Of a stretch of 64,000 bases of DNA, positions 24,737 to 33,260 are shown in pieces. Source of the DNA: CAKRJP01 sp963597615 (GTDB taxonomy: Bacteria; Bacillota; Clostridia; Lachnospirales; Lachnospiraceae); assembly GCA_963597615.1 (NCBI GenBank), contig CAVBQS010000011.1, positions 1 to 64,000 of the forward strand, in the 5' to 3' direction. A program made the position numbers and the translations under genes. Each line of letters begins with the position of its first letter. Within the stretch, counting starts at the first letter, position 1. The notes under the pieces are model-generated. The model was not told the DNA's origin. It worked only from the letters and a program-made list of their open reading frames with translations, and ran no database searches.

Positions 24737-24775
24737 AACTTTGTATGAATTCGGATTGAAAGGTAGGTGAATATA

Positions 24776-24898
24776 ATGGATAGTGGCGATAGTAGAGGGC
24801 GAAGTCGAAACCACGATGGTGGAGTCAGTGAACAGGAAGCTATAGGGCCTGATCCCTTATATGAACCTTCTATATATGTAAGTTTATTTGTCAGATGA
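24776..24898 (+). CDS. Leader peptide (uORF) upstream of mgtE, 40 residues
   Basis: A 40-residue ORF within the mgtE leader, with AGGTAGGTGA just before its ATG. The peptide opens MDSGDSRGRSRNHDGG, is rich in Asp/Glu and Arg, and carries AIGPDPLYEP followed by a hydrophobic end (YVSLFVR). The PDP segment with nearby acidic and proline residues is like enterobacterial MgtL (MEPDPTPLP), where such residues destabilise ribosomes at low magnesium. I infer a regulatory leader peptide rather than a functional protein. It ends about 50 bases before a hairpin that masks the mgtE ribosome-binding site. Confidence 0.5.
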   Translation: MDSGDSRGRSRNHDGGVSEQEAIGPDPLYEPSIYVSLFVR

Positions 24899-24947
24899 GA
24901 GTTATATCTTCTCTAGTGATAGAGTAGACGTTAATGTATTGTTTACA

Positions 24948-25000
24948 GATTCCTCATGGTGTCTAATAAAAAATTATGTTAGAGACAAGGAGGAAGAATC
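24948..25000 (+). promoter_or_regulatory. Hairpin sequestering the mgtE Shine-Dalgarno
   Basis: TTCCTC (24950-24955) pairs with GAGGAA (24990-24995), and GTGTCTAA (24959-24966) pairs with TTAGAGAC (24979-24986) with one mismatch. A 3x3 internal loop separates the two stems. The mgtE site AAGGAGG (24987-24993) lies in the paired arm and so would be hidden unless the leader refolds. Confidence 0.55.
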
Positions 25001-25003
25001 CTT

Positions 25004-26401
25004 ATGGAAAATAATGAAGAAATCGTGATTCCGGATTACGAGGAAGAACTGGCGGCCATATTAAGTAGTGATTTGCCGGATGAAGAGATTCTGGCCCAGT
25101 TAGATAACTATCATGAAAATGATATTGCCGGAGCCTTGCAGCTTTTACCGGAAGAAGATCGTAAAAAGTTATATCATGTTTTAGGCGCAGAGCGTGTGTC
25201 TGAAATTTTCACCTATATTGATGATGTAGATGACTACATGGGTGAGTTGGATATTCGCAGTGCAGCAAAGATCGTAGAGAACATGGACTCTGACGATGCG
25301 GTAGATGTCCTGGAAGAGTTGGAGGAAGATGATAGAAAGCAGATCCTAAAACTCATTGATGAAGACAGGCGAGAAGACATTGCCCTGATCCGGTCCTATG
25401 AGGAGGATGAGATCGGTAGCAAGATGACTACTAACTTCATCGAGATTAGTAGGAATCTTACCATTAAAGCTGCAATGAAGTCTTTGGTGGCCCAAGCGGA
25501 GGATAATGATAATATTTCCACTATCTATGTGTCAGATGAGGAAGGAAAATTCTATGGAGCCCTAGATCTTAAAGATCTCATCATTGCTAGAACTTATGTG
25601 AATTTAGAGGATTTAATTACAACCTCTTATCCTTACGTTCGAGATCATGAGCTGATCAGTGACTGTATTGACCGATTAAGGGACTATGCGGAGGATTCTA
25701 TTCCCGTTTTAAATAGCGAAGATGAGATCATCGGTGTTATTACCTCCCAGGATATTGTTGAGGTGGTGGATGACGAGATGGGTGAAGACTATGCTAAGTT
25801 GGCCGGTTTGACGGAAGAGGAAGACTTAGAAGAAACCCTTACAGAAAGTGTGAGAAAGAGACTTCCCTGGCTGGTAATTTTATTGTTCTTAGCTATGGGG
25901 GTATCCTCTGTGGTAGGTGTTTTTGAAGGGGTGGTTTCAAAGATTGCCTTGGTGGTATGTTTCCAGTCTATGATCTTAGGTATGGCGGGAAATGTTGGAA
26001 CTCAGTCTTTGGCGGTTACCATTCGTGTATTGATTGACGAGGAGTTAGACGGCAAGGAAATTTTCACCTTGATTATGAAAGAAGTGAAGGTTGGATTTAC
26101 CAATGGATTGCTTCTTGGAATTATGGCATTTATTGTCATAGGAATTTATATCTATATATTTAAGGTAAATATTTTACTCAATGCCTTTGCAATTTCCGGA
26201 TGCGTAGGAGTATCCCTTTTGGTGGCGATGACGGTGTCCAGTTTAATCGGAACCATTGTTCCCATTGTATTTACCAAGCTGGGAGTGGATCCGGCGGTGG
26301 CCTCCGGTCCCTTGATTTCTACTGTGAATGACTTGACGGCAGTAGTGATTTACTATAGCATGGTATGGGTACTGGTAATTAACGTATTGCAGTTGGCATA
26401 G
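25004..26401 (+). CDS. mgtE: Magnesium transporter MgtE
   Basis: A 465-residue MgtE magnesium channel. An N-domain of helical repeats (about 30-130, acidic) and a CBS pair (about 135-265) sense cytoplasmic Mg and gate five C-terminal transmembrane helices (about 285-465). The pore-region motif GNVGTQSLAVTIR is present. AAGGAGG at 24987-24993 precedes the ATG. No M-box riboswitch is recognisable; instead the long leader holds a uORF and a Shine-Dalgarno-masking hairpin. It is single-gene, ending before a hairpin. Confidence 0.96.
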   Translation: MENNEEIVIPDYEEELAAILSSDLPDEEILAQLDNYHENDIAGALQLLPEEDRKKLYHVLGAERVSEIFTYIDDVDDYMGELDIRSAAKIVENMDSDDAVDVLEELEEDDRKQILKLIDEDRREDIALIRSYEEDEIGSKMTTNFIEISRNLTIKAAMKSLVAQAEDNDNISTIYVSDEEGKFYGALDLKDLIIARTYVNLEDLITTSYPYVRDHELISDCIDRLRDYAEDSIPVLNSEDEIIGVITSQDIVEVVDDEMGEDYAKLAGLTEEEDLEETLTESVRKRLPWLVILLFLAMGVSSVVGVFEGVVSKIALVVCFQSMILGMAGNVGTQSLAVTIRVLIDEELDGKEIFTLIMKEVKVGFTNGLLLGIMAFIVIGIYIYIFKVNILLNAFAISGCVGVSLLVAMTVSSLIGTIVPIVFTKLGVDPAVASGPLISTVNDLTAVVIYYSMVWVLVINVLQLA

Positions 26402-26456
26402 AAAGTTTACGAAAGCTTTGGACAGTACAGACAATTAAAAATATGAAATGACTTTA

Positions 26457-26495
26457 ACAGGGAAATATGTGGGAAACCCATATCTCCCTGTATTG
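26457..26495 (+). terminator. Terminator-like hairpin after mgtE
   Basis: ACAGGGAAATATGTGGG pairs with CCCATATCTCCCTGT with small mismatches, followed by a T-containing tail. Confidence 0.6.
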
Positions 26496-26524
26496 TTATA
26501 AATGAAAACAAGGAGAATATTATC

Positions 26525-27280
26525 ATGAGTGAGAGCAAAGTTTTAGCAGTAGTTGCAGGAGAAGAGATTACAGAGGCACAGCTGGATGCAGTGCTTAAAA
26601 GCGCACCCAGAGAGCATCAGGCCTATATTCAGAATCCCCAGTTTAGACAGCAATATCTGGATCAGTTAATTAACATGCGCTTGTTTACCAAGCTAGGAGA
26701 AGATCTTAAGTTAGAGGAGACAGAGGATTTTAAGATGGTTCTTGAGAATACCAAGAAAGACATTTTATCACAGCTTGCAGTGTCTGTTATTTTAAAAGAG
26801 GTAGAGGCCAGTGAGGAAGATTTGCTGGAATATTTTAATTTAAATAAAGAGCATTTTGGAACTTCGGCAAGAGTTAGTGCAAAGCACATTTTGATGGAGA
26901 ATCTGGAGGCTATTGAAGATGTAAAGAAGGAAATTGAAAGTGGAAGCAAATCCTTTGAGGATGCAGCCATGGAATTTTCTACCTGTCCTTCCAAAGAAAG
27001 AGGGGGAAACCTTGGAGAGTTTGGAAAAGGCCAGATGGTTCCTGAGTTTGAGAAGGCTGCTTTTGAGGGAGAGGTTGGAACTATTATCGGACCTGTACAG
27101 ACCCAGTTTGGATATCATTTGATTAAGGTTGAGAAGAAGGTGGATGCTGTAGTTCCAGAGTTTGAAGATGTAAAGGAACATGTAAGGGCAGAACTTTTAG
27201 AGAAGAAGCAGTCAGTGGCTTATCGTCAGAAATTGCAGGAACTTCGTGAAAAGTATCTAGAAGTAAAAGGACAGGAGTAA
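26525..27280 (+). CDS. Parvulin-type peptidyl-prolyl isomerase
   Basis: A 251-residue PpiC/SurA-like protein. The parvulin domain (about 115-215) shows VSAKHILME, GGNLGEFGKGQMVPEFE and QTQFGYHLIKV. The N-terminal helical part (SESKVLAVVAGEEITEAQLDAVL) is chaperone-like. Unlike PrsA it has no signal peptide or lipobox, so I infer a cytoplasmic folding factor. AAGGAG precedes the ATG. A GTPase-nuclease fusion gene follows after about 30 bases, possibly in the same transcript. Confidence 0.9.
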   Translation: MSESKVLAVVAGEEITEAQLDAVLKSAPREHQAYIQNPQFRQQYLDQLINMRLFTKLGEDLKLEETEDFKMVLENTKKDILSQLAVSVILKEVEASEEDLLEYFNLNKEHFGTSARVSAKHILMENLEAIEDVKKEIESGSKSFEDAAMEFSTCPSKERGGNLGEFGKGQMVPEFEKAAFEGEVGTIIGPVQTQFGYHLIKVEKKVDAVVPEFEDVKEHVRAELLEKKQSVAYRQKLQELREKYLEVKGQE

Positions 27281-27313
27281 TCCTAATAAGTAAGTAATAA
27301 AGAGGTGTTGTGG

Positions 27314-30043
27314 ATGCATATAACAGTAGGATTAGTGGCTCATGTAGATGCCGGAAAGACAACTTTATCAGAGAGCATATTGTATCTTACGGGAAAGATC
27401 CGCAAAGCTGGAAGAGTAGATCACAAGGATGCCTATTTGGATACTTATGCCCTAGAAAGAGAACGGGGGATTACTATTTTTTCCAAACAGGCGGAGGTAA
27501 ATCTCCATAATCTTCCGGTGACACTTCTTGACACTCCGGGGCATGTGGACTTTGCGGCGGAGATGGAGAGGACCTTGCAGGTGCTGGATGTGGCAGTTTT
27601 AGTGATTAATGGGGCTGACTCAGTTCAAGGCCATACCAGAACCTTGTGGAGTCTCTTAAAACACTATCAGGTTCCTACATTTTTATTTATTAACAAAATG
27701 GACCAGGAAGGAACCAATCCCCAGACTCTTCTTGGGGATCTGCAGAAGAACCTGGATGAAGCCTGCTTTGCTTTTCCGGCATTTTCGGGGGAGATGACAG
27801 AGGATCAAAAGGATTTTTATGAGACTTTCTATGAGAATCTTGCTACCTGCCGGGAGGATGCCCTGGAGGAATACTTAGACCAGGGGGAAATCAGCCAGGA
27901 TACGATAGCAAGGCTTATTGGAGGCCGTAAGGTTTTTCCCTGCTATTTTGGATCGGCATTAAAGCAAAAAGGCATTCAGGAACTTTTAGATGCCATGGAG
28001 TTATTTTGCGGAAATTCCCAATTTATGAAATCTACATCGGAAGATGCGGACTTTGGTGGAAAGGTTTATAAGATTTCCAGAGACCCTAAGGGAGAACGAC
28101 TGACCCACTTAAAGATTACTTCTGGGACTTTGCAAGTAAAGGATTTGTTGCAAGGCCGCTTTCGGGATGGCAGTGACTGGGAAGAAAAAGTAAACCAGAT
28201 CCGTATTTATTCCGGTGAAAAATATGAGATGGTGCAGGAAATTTCTGCAGGATCAATCTGTGCTGTTACAGGACTAACTGCCAGCTATCCGGGACAGGGC
28301 CTTGGAAGTGAAGAAGAATCAGAGATTCCTGTGCTGGCTCCGGTTATTAATTATCAGGTGGAAGTTCCTGATAAGGTGGACCCGCATAAGATGTTAGGCT
28401 ACCTTCGAGAGTTAGAAGAAGAAGACCCCATGTTAAAGGTGGTATGGAAGGAAGCCTTGGGGGAAATCCATGTGCAGCTTATGGGAGAGGTCCAAAAGGA
28501 AGTGCTGAAAAGCCTGATGATGGAGCGGTTTTTTGTGGAACCGTCCTTTGGAGCTGGAAGCATTGTCTACAAAGAAACCATTGGAAATGTGGTGGAGGGG
28601 GTCGGGCATTTTGAACCCTTAAGACATTATGCAGAGGTCCACCTGAAAATGGAGCCGGGGGAAGTTGGCAGTGGCCTGGTGTTTGGAACAGAGTGTAGTG
28701 AGGACATGTTGGATAAAAACTGGCAGCGACTGATTTTAACCCACTTGGAGGAGAAAGACCACAAGGGAGTTCTTACAGGATCATCACTGACAGATGTAAA
28801 AATCACCTTGATGGCAGGAAAGGCCCATTTAAAGCACACAGAAGGTGGAGATTTCAGACAGTCCACCTACCGGGCAGTACGTCAGGGTCTAATGCAGGCA
28901 GAAAATATTTTGCTGGAGCCATTTTTTAGTTTTCGTTTGGAAATTCCCTCGGAATATGTGGGAAGAGCCATGACAGATATTCAGCGGATGTATGGGACTT
29001 TTGATACTCCTCAGACGGAAAAGAATCGTTCAGTGATCACAGGGCAAGCCCCTGTAGCCTGTATGGGAGAGTATGCCATGGAGGTTACAGAGTATACCAG
29101 GGGTATGGGGCATTTAACCTGTACTTATAAGGGATATTACCCCTGTCATAATTCTGAGGAAGTGATAGAAGCTATTTCCTATGATCCGGAAAGAGACCTG
29201 GAAAATCCTACAGGATCTGTCTTTTGTGCCCACGGTGCCGGTTATGCAGTGCCTTGGAATGAGGTCTTTGACAAGATGCATATAGAAAGGCAGTTGGGAA
29301 AAAGGAATAGTTACAAACATAAAGATGCCAGGGATGTGCAGGCACCAAAGACTGGGGGTAAAAGCTATATTTCTACTAGTTATGAGGAAGATAAGGAACT
29401 AGAAGAAATTTTTATACGAACCTATGGAAAGGTGGAGCATAAGCCCCACAAGGCTTCCCATGTAACAGTAGGGGCAAAGTCTGAGGATACAAAGGATCTG
29501 GATCCTATCGAAGAATATCTTTTGGTGGATGGTTACAATGTAATCTTTGCCTGGGAAGATTTAAAAGACCTGGCAAAGGAGAATATCCAAAGTGCCAGAA
29601 ATAAGCTGATGGATGTTTTGTGCAATTATCAGGGATTTAAAAAATGTGCCGTGATCTTGGTATTTGACGCCTACAAGGTGGAGAAGGACGCCATGGAGGT
29701 CTATAAATATCACAACATTCATGTGGTATTTACAAAGGAAGCAGAGACAGCCGATCAATATATTGAAAAAGTAGCCCACCACATAGGAAAGAAATATCAT
29801 GTGACTGTGGTAACTTCTGATGGGGTGGAGCAGGTAGTAACAAGAGGACGGGGTGCATCCCTTATTTCTTCCAGGGAATTTCTGGAGGAAGTTGAACTAG
29901 TGAACCGTCAGATTAAGGAAGAGAGTGAAAAAAGACAGGAGACTTCCAGAAATTATTTGATGGATCATATGGATCCAAAGCTTGCTGAGCACTTGAAGGA
30001 GGTCCGTCTTGGAAAGCGGCAATTTCATCAATACGACCAGTAA
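27314..30043 (+). CDS. TetM-like ribosomal-protection-type GTPase fused to a Rae1-like NYN nuclease
   Basis: A 909-residue fusion. Residues 1-650 are an EF-G-like GTPase of the TetM/TetO type: G1 AHVDAGKTT, G2 region ERERGITIF, G3 DTPGHVDF, G4 NKMD, then domains II-V (FRLEIPSEYVGRAMTD). Residues about 735-905 match the Rae1/YacP NYN endoribonuclease (LLVDGYNVIFAWEDL, VVFTKEAETADQYIEK, TSDGVEQ); the putative catalytic Asp is at 739. Rae1 in Bacillus cuts mRNA in the ribosomal A site, where TetM also binds. I chose ATG 27314 behind AGAGGTG. Tetracycline resistance is not implied, since the domain IV tip is diverged. Role unknown. Confidence 0.88.
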   Translation: MHITVGLVAHVDAGKTTLSESILYLTGKIRKAGRVDHKDAYLDTYALERERGITIFSKQAEVNLHNLPVTLLDTPGHVDFAAEMERTLQVLDVAVLVINGADSVQGHTRTLWSLLKHYQVPTFLFINKMDQEGTNPQTLLGDLQKNLDEACFAFPAFSGEMTEDQKDFYETFYENLATCREDALEEYLDQGEISQDTIARLIGGRKVFPCYFGSALKQKGIQELLDAMELFCGNSQFMKSTSEDADFGGKVYKISRDPKGERLTHLKITSGTLQVKDLLQGRFRDGSDWEEKVNQIRIYSGEKYEMVQEISAGSICAVTGLTASYPGQGLGSEEESEIPVLAPVINYQVEVPDKVDPHKMLGYLRELEEEDPMLKVVWKEALGEIHVQLMGEVQKEVLKSLMMERFFVEPSFGAGSIVYKETIGNVVEGVGHFEPLRHYAEVHLKMEPGEVGSGLVFGTECSEDMLDKNWQRLILTHLEEKDHKGVLTGSSLTDVKITLMAGKAHLKHTEGGDFRQSTYRAVRQGLMQAENILLEPFFSFRLEIPSEYVGRAMTDIQRMYGTFDTPQTEKNRSVITGQAPVACMGEYAMEVTEYTRGMGHLTCTYKGYYPCHNSEEVIEAISYDPERDLENPTGSVFCAHGAGYAVPWNEVFDKMHIERQLGKRNSYKHKDARDVQAPKTGGKSYISTSYEEDKELEEIFIRTYGKVEHKPHKASHVTVGAKSEDTKDLDPIEEYLLVDGYNVIFAWEDLKDLAKENIQSARNKLMDVLCNYQGFKKCAVILVFDAYKVEKDAMEVYKYHNIHVVFTKEAETADQYIEKVAHHIGKKYHVTVVTSDGVEQVVTRGRGASLISSREFLEEVELVNRQIKEESEKRQETSRNYLMDHMDPKLAEHLKEVRLGKRQFHQYDQ

Positions 30044-30069
30044 GGCTTTAGAGAGAGGAAGGGTTAACT

Positions 30070-31212
30070 ATGCTATACACATTTCCGGATTATTATAGCG
30101 AATTTCAGTGCATTGCAGGGGATTGTGAGGATACCTGCTGTGCAGGCTGGCAGATTGTCATAGATGCCAAGACCTTAAAAAAATATGGAAATGCCATGTT
30201 TACAGCTGGCGGAGATATCAGTCACCGTCTGTTTACTTCTATTCAGTGGTGGAATCGAACCTTTCGCCGAACTACAGATGGAAGATGTGCATTTTTAAAT
30301 CAGGAAAACCTCTGTGATATATATAGGGAGTTGGGGGAGAAGTCTCTTTGCAAAACCTGTAAACTTTATCCCAGACATATTGAAGAGTTTGAGGGAATCA
30401 GAGAGGTTACTTTATCGCTTTCCTGTCCGGAGGTGGCAAGGATTGTTATGAACCGAGAAGAGCCGGTGATTTTCTTGGAATATGAACAAGAGGGGGATGA
30501 GTCCTATGACGATTATGATCCCTTCCTATACTTCATTTTGGCGGATACCAGGACAGCCCTTTTAAATATGGCCCAGAACCGAGACCTTCCGATTCCGGTG
30601 CGTCTGCTTTTAATGGAAGGTTTGGTTCATGATATTCAGAGACGAATTAACGATAGTCAGTTGTTTTCCTGTGAGGAGTTAATAGATCGCTACGCAGGGG
30701 ATAGGGCGATTGCTTTTTTTGAAAAAAAATGGAAAAACCAGAAGAAAGACGCGGTTTGTCGGATTAAAGACTACAAAAAAACAAGAAGGTTATTTAGAAA
30801 GCTCCATGATCTAGAACTTTTAAGAGATGAGTGGGAGAATTTTATTTGCGAGGCAGAGGTCCTGCTTTTTAAGAATAATCCTGAAAATGGTTTTGAGAAG
30901 CATGAATTACTTTCAAGAGATTTTGATAATTATGTAAAAGAGAATTTTCCACAGTGGGACATACAGCAGGAACAACTCTTAGTTTATTTCATATCTACCT
31001 ATTTCTGCGGTGCAGTATATGATGGGGAGGCTCTCAATAAAGCCAATATAGCCTTTGTCAGTTTACGGCTGATCCGGGAATTTCTCATGGCCAGATGGGT
31101 CAAGAATGAAAGAAATTTGACTAATGAGGATGTAGTGGAAATCGTATATCGTTACTCTAGGGAGCTGGAACACTCAGATCCGAACCTGGAAGATGTGGAG
31201 ACCTGGAGGTAG
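30070..31212 (+). CDS. fliB: FliB-like protein (putative flagellin lysine-N-methylase family)
   Basis: A 380-residue cysteine-rich protein of the FliB family. Clustered cysteines at CIAGDCEDTCCAGW (about 13-27), CDIYRE, CKTCKLYPR and SLSCPE suggest an iron-sulfur or zinc site. In Salmonella FliB methylates flagellin lysines, but many family members occur in non-flagellated Clostridia and no flagellar gene is in this window, so the name may mislead. AGAGGAAGGG precedes the ATG, and the gene begins 26 bases after the GTPase-NYN gene. An aminopeptidase gene follows. Confidence 0.82.
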   Translation: MLYTFPDYYSEFQCIAGDCEDTCCAGWQIVIDAKTLKKYGNAMFTAGGDISHRLFTSIQWWNRTFRRTTDGRCAFLNQENLCDIYRELGEKSLCKTCKLYPRHIEEFEGIREVTLSLSCPEVARIVMNREEPVIFLEYEQEGDESYDDYDPFLYFILADTRTALLNMAQNRDLPIPVRLLLMEGLVHDIQRRINDSQLFSCEELIDRYAGDRAIAFFEKKWKNQKKDAVCRIKDYKKTRRLFRKLHDLELLRDEWENFICEAEVLLFKNNPENGFEKHELLSRDFDNYVKENFPQWDIQQEQLLVYFISTYFCGAVYDGEALNKANIAFVSLRLIREFLMARWVKNERNLTNEDVVEIVYRYSRELEHSDPNLEDVETWR

Positions 31213-31260
31213 AAGAAAGGTTGACAAAAGAGGAAGCAAGTGGAGGCAAGTTAAGTAAAT

Positions 31261-32559
31261 ATGAATATTACAAAAGAGGATCAGGAAATTAATAAGGCCT
31301 TGTTGGACTTTATAGAGAATAGCCCCAGTGTTTTTCATGGAGTAAATCAGATGAGCAGGCGACTTTCCCGGGAAGGCTATGTGAAGCTATCAGAAAAAGA
31401 GCCCTGGGATCTGCATGTGGGTGGAAAATATTTTGTTACAAGAAATGATTCTGCCATTCTTGCATTTCGAATCCCAGAGAAAGGATTGCTAGGTTTTCAT
31501 ATTATGGCAAGCCACAGTGATTCCCCTACCTTTAAAATAAAGGAGAATCCGGAAATAGGGGTAGAGAGCCATTATGTAAAGCTAAATGTAGAAAAATACG
31601 GTGGAATGCTAATGGCACCCTGGTTTGATCGTCCCCTTTCTGTGGCAGGCCGGATTATTGTTGAGACAAAAGAAGGCTTAAAGAGCCAGTTAGTGTCTGT
31701 GGACCGAGATCTTTGTCTGATCCCTAATCTGGCTATTCATATGAATCGCAGTGCCAACGATGGCTACAAGTACAATGTCCAGAAAGATCTGTTGCCTCTT
31801 TTTGCCTGCGGAGAATGCAAGGATCATAAGTTTATGGAACTGATTGCAGAGACTGCAGGCGTGAGAGAAGAAGAAATCCTGGGAAGTGATCTGTTTTTGT
31901 ATAACCGTATGAAAGGAAGCCAGTGGGGAGCTGATTTAGAATTTATCTCCAGTGGAAGATTAGATGACTTGCAGTGTGCCTATGCATCTTTGGAAGGCTT
32001 TTTATCATCAGAAACTAAGGAATCTATGCCAGTGCATGTGGTATTTGATAATGAGGAAGTGGGAAGTGGAACCAAACAGGGTGCTGCCTCAACGTTTCTT
32101 GTGGATAGCTTACTTAGAATCTGCGAAAGTTTGGGGATAAGTGCCGGAGACTACCGAAGGCTTTTGGCAGGGAGCTTTATGCTGTCGGCAGACAATGCCC
32201 ATGGCCTGCATCCAAACTATCCGGAAATGAGCTGCCTTACCAATCGACCTTATTTAAATAGTGGCGTGGTAATGAAATACAGTGCCAATCAAAAATATAC
32301 TACCGATGGAATGTCAGCGGCGATATTTAAATCTTTGTGTAAAAAGGCCCAGATTCCTTACCAGATCTTCCATAACCGTTCAGATATGCTGGGAGGGTCT
32401 ACTTTGGGAAATCTGTCGGCACTTCAGGTTCCGGTAAGAACAGTAGATATTGGATTAGCTCAGCTAGCCATGCATTCACCTTATGAAACGGCAGGGGCAA
32501 AGGATACCGCCTATATGATTCGGTTAGCCCAAGAGTTCTTTGCATCAGAAACCTTTTAA
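31261..32559 (+). CDS. M18 family aminopeptidase
   Basis: A 432-residue dinuclear zinc aminopeptidase that trims N-terminal residues from peptides. Metal and catalytic motifs are in order: SHSDSPTFKIKENP (first His-Asp), the catalytic region FDNEEVGSGTKQGA with tandem Glu, and SADNAHGLHPNYPE. It is cytoplasmic, with no signal peptide. There is a weak ribosome-binding site (GGAGGCAAG) upstream of the ATG. It closes the run that begins with the parvulin gene; a very long perfect inverted repeat lies 42 bases downstream. Confidence 0.94.
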   Translation: MNITKEDQEINKALLDFIENSPSVFHGVNQMSRRLSREGYVKLSEKEPWDLHVGGKYFVTRNDSAILAFRIPEKGLLGFHIMASHSDSPTFKIKENPEIGVESHYVKLNVEKYGGMLMAPWFDRPLSVAGRIIVETKEGLKSQLVSVDRDLCLIPNLAIHMNRSANDGYKYNVQKDLLPLFACGECKDHKFMELIAETAGVREEEILGSDLFLYNRMKGSQWGADLEFISSGRLDDLQCAYASLEGFLSSETKESMPVHVVFDNEEVGSGTKQGAASTFLVDSLLRICESLGISAGDYRRLLAGSFMLSADNAHGLHPNYPEMSCLTNRPYLNSGVVMKYSANQKYTTDGMSAAIFKSLCKKAQIPYQIFHNRSDMLGGSTLGNLSALQVPVRTVDIGLAQLAMHSPYETAGAKDTAYMIRLAQEFFASETF

Positions 32560-32601
32560 AAATGGATAAACAAAAGGGAAAAAAGGATTAACAAAAAGAG
32601 A

Positions 32602-32655
32602 ATAACAACAACAAGAAAACGTCAGCCTCGGCTGACGTTTTCTTGTTGTTGTTAT
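32602..32655. repeat. Perfect 26-bp inverted repeat downstream of the M18 gene
   Basis: Arms 32602-32627 and 32630-32655 are exactly complementary, with a 2-base spacer (the centre is GTCAGCC TC GGCTGAC). It probably works as a transcription terminator, since the right arm has a GTTTTC run and the T-rich GTTGTTGTTAT. The length and perfection are unusual. It opens a gene-free stretch (32560-32970) that otherwise holds two more inverted repeats and a promoter. Confidence 0.8.
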
Positions 32656-32677
32656 AGTTATCTAAAGGAATGAGAGT

Positions 32678-32708
32678 AAAGTGTACACCTTGGAAGGTGT
32701 ACAACTTT
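32678..32708. repeat. Inverted repeat with one bulge in the 32.6-32.97 kb gap
   Basis: AAAGTGTACACCTT pairs with AAGGTGTACAACTTT around two bases, leaving a single bulged base. It has no T-run after it. Confidence 0.65.
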
Positions 32709-32717
32709 ATGAGGGGG

Positions 32718-32746
32718 GATAGTTGATTGATTGTGTATCAACTATC
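32718..32746. repeat. Perfect 10-bp inverted repeat in the 32.6-32.97 kb gap
   Basis: GATAGTTGAT and ATCAACTATC are separated by nine bases. It is the third hairpin in about 150 bases. Confidence 0.65.
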
Positions 32747-32888
32747 TGACTATTAGTATATAGAGGAAATATGTCCAAAGTATGTTAAAACTCTTAAAGA
32801 AATCGAAAAAGTCTTAAGGGCTACTTAAGAAAATATAAACTGAGAGAATTTTTTTATAGAGACTTAATAACACAAATAGTTGAAGGGA

Positions 32889-32897
32889 TGCTATAAT
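32889..32897 (+). promoter_or_regulatory. Extended -10 promoter of the 82-residue protein gene
   Basis: TGCTATAAT combines an extended -10 (TG) with a consensus TATAAT; the -35 is weak. Confidence 0.5.
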
Positions 32898-32970
32898 CAT
32901 TTTACTGGCTTGGCTCTTGCTAGGCTATATGAAAAGAGTGCTATCAGTGTAAAATGAGAGGAGTAGATGC

Positions 32971-33219
32971 ATGAATTTTAATCAGATTGCAATGTTACAA
33001 AAGATACAAAGCGGACTGGCAACATTCCAGAGAAATCATCCAAAGTTTCCTATGTTTTTAAGAGCAGTGTCTCAGGAGGCTATTATGGAAGGAAGCATCA
33101 TTGAAATTACCGTAAAGACACCGGAAGGAAAGGAATATTGCTCAAATCTGAAAGTGAAAGCAGATGATTTGGAATTTGTAGAGACTCTAAAGAATATGAG
33201 TAATAATTCAGGATCATAA
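32971..33219 (+). CDS. Small protein of 82 residues, unknown function
   Basis: A short gene with AGAGGAG just before the ATG, its own promoter and a terminator after its stop. The first half is a predicted helix (NQIAMLQKIQSGLATFQRNH) and the second a beta-rich part (GSIIEITVKTPEGKEYC) followed by a helix. It has a soluble, cytoplasmic look and no recognisable domain. The gene converges with endonuclease III and shares a bidirectional terminator. I do not recognise its function. Confidence 0.75.
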   Translation: MNFNQIAMLQKIQSGLATFQRNHPKFPMFLRAVSQEAIMEGSIIEITVKTPEGKEYCSNLKVKADDLEFVETLKNMSNNSGS

Positions 33220-33224
33220 AGACG

Positions 33225-33260
33225 AAAAAACCGGCGTGGATTAATCCACGCCGGTTTTTT
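33225..33260. terminator. Bidirectional terminator between the 82-residue gene and nth
   Basis: AAAAAACCGGCGTGGA pairs perfectly with TCCACGCCGGTTTTTT around ATTAA-like bases. The right arm also encodes the last residues of endonuclease III on the minus strand. Confidence 0.9.

Noticed and set aside
24743..25003. M-box (ykoK) magnesium riboswitch before mgtE
   Set aside because: The leader is long enough, but I cannot find the conserved M-box core sequences; a uORF with masking hairpin fits the sequence better.
27314..30043. Acquired tetracycline resistance gene tet(M)
   Set aside because: The GTPase region is TetM-like, but the domain IV segment is diverged, and the C-terminal NYN domain is not part of tet(M). 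No mobile element flanks it.
32559..32970. Hidden protein-coding gene in the gap after the aminopeptidase
   Set aside because: The stretch is AT-rich with stops in all frames and three inverted repeats; no ORF with a ribosome-binding site was found before the 82-residue gene.
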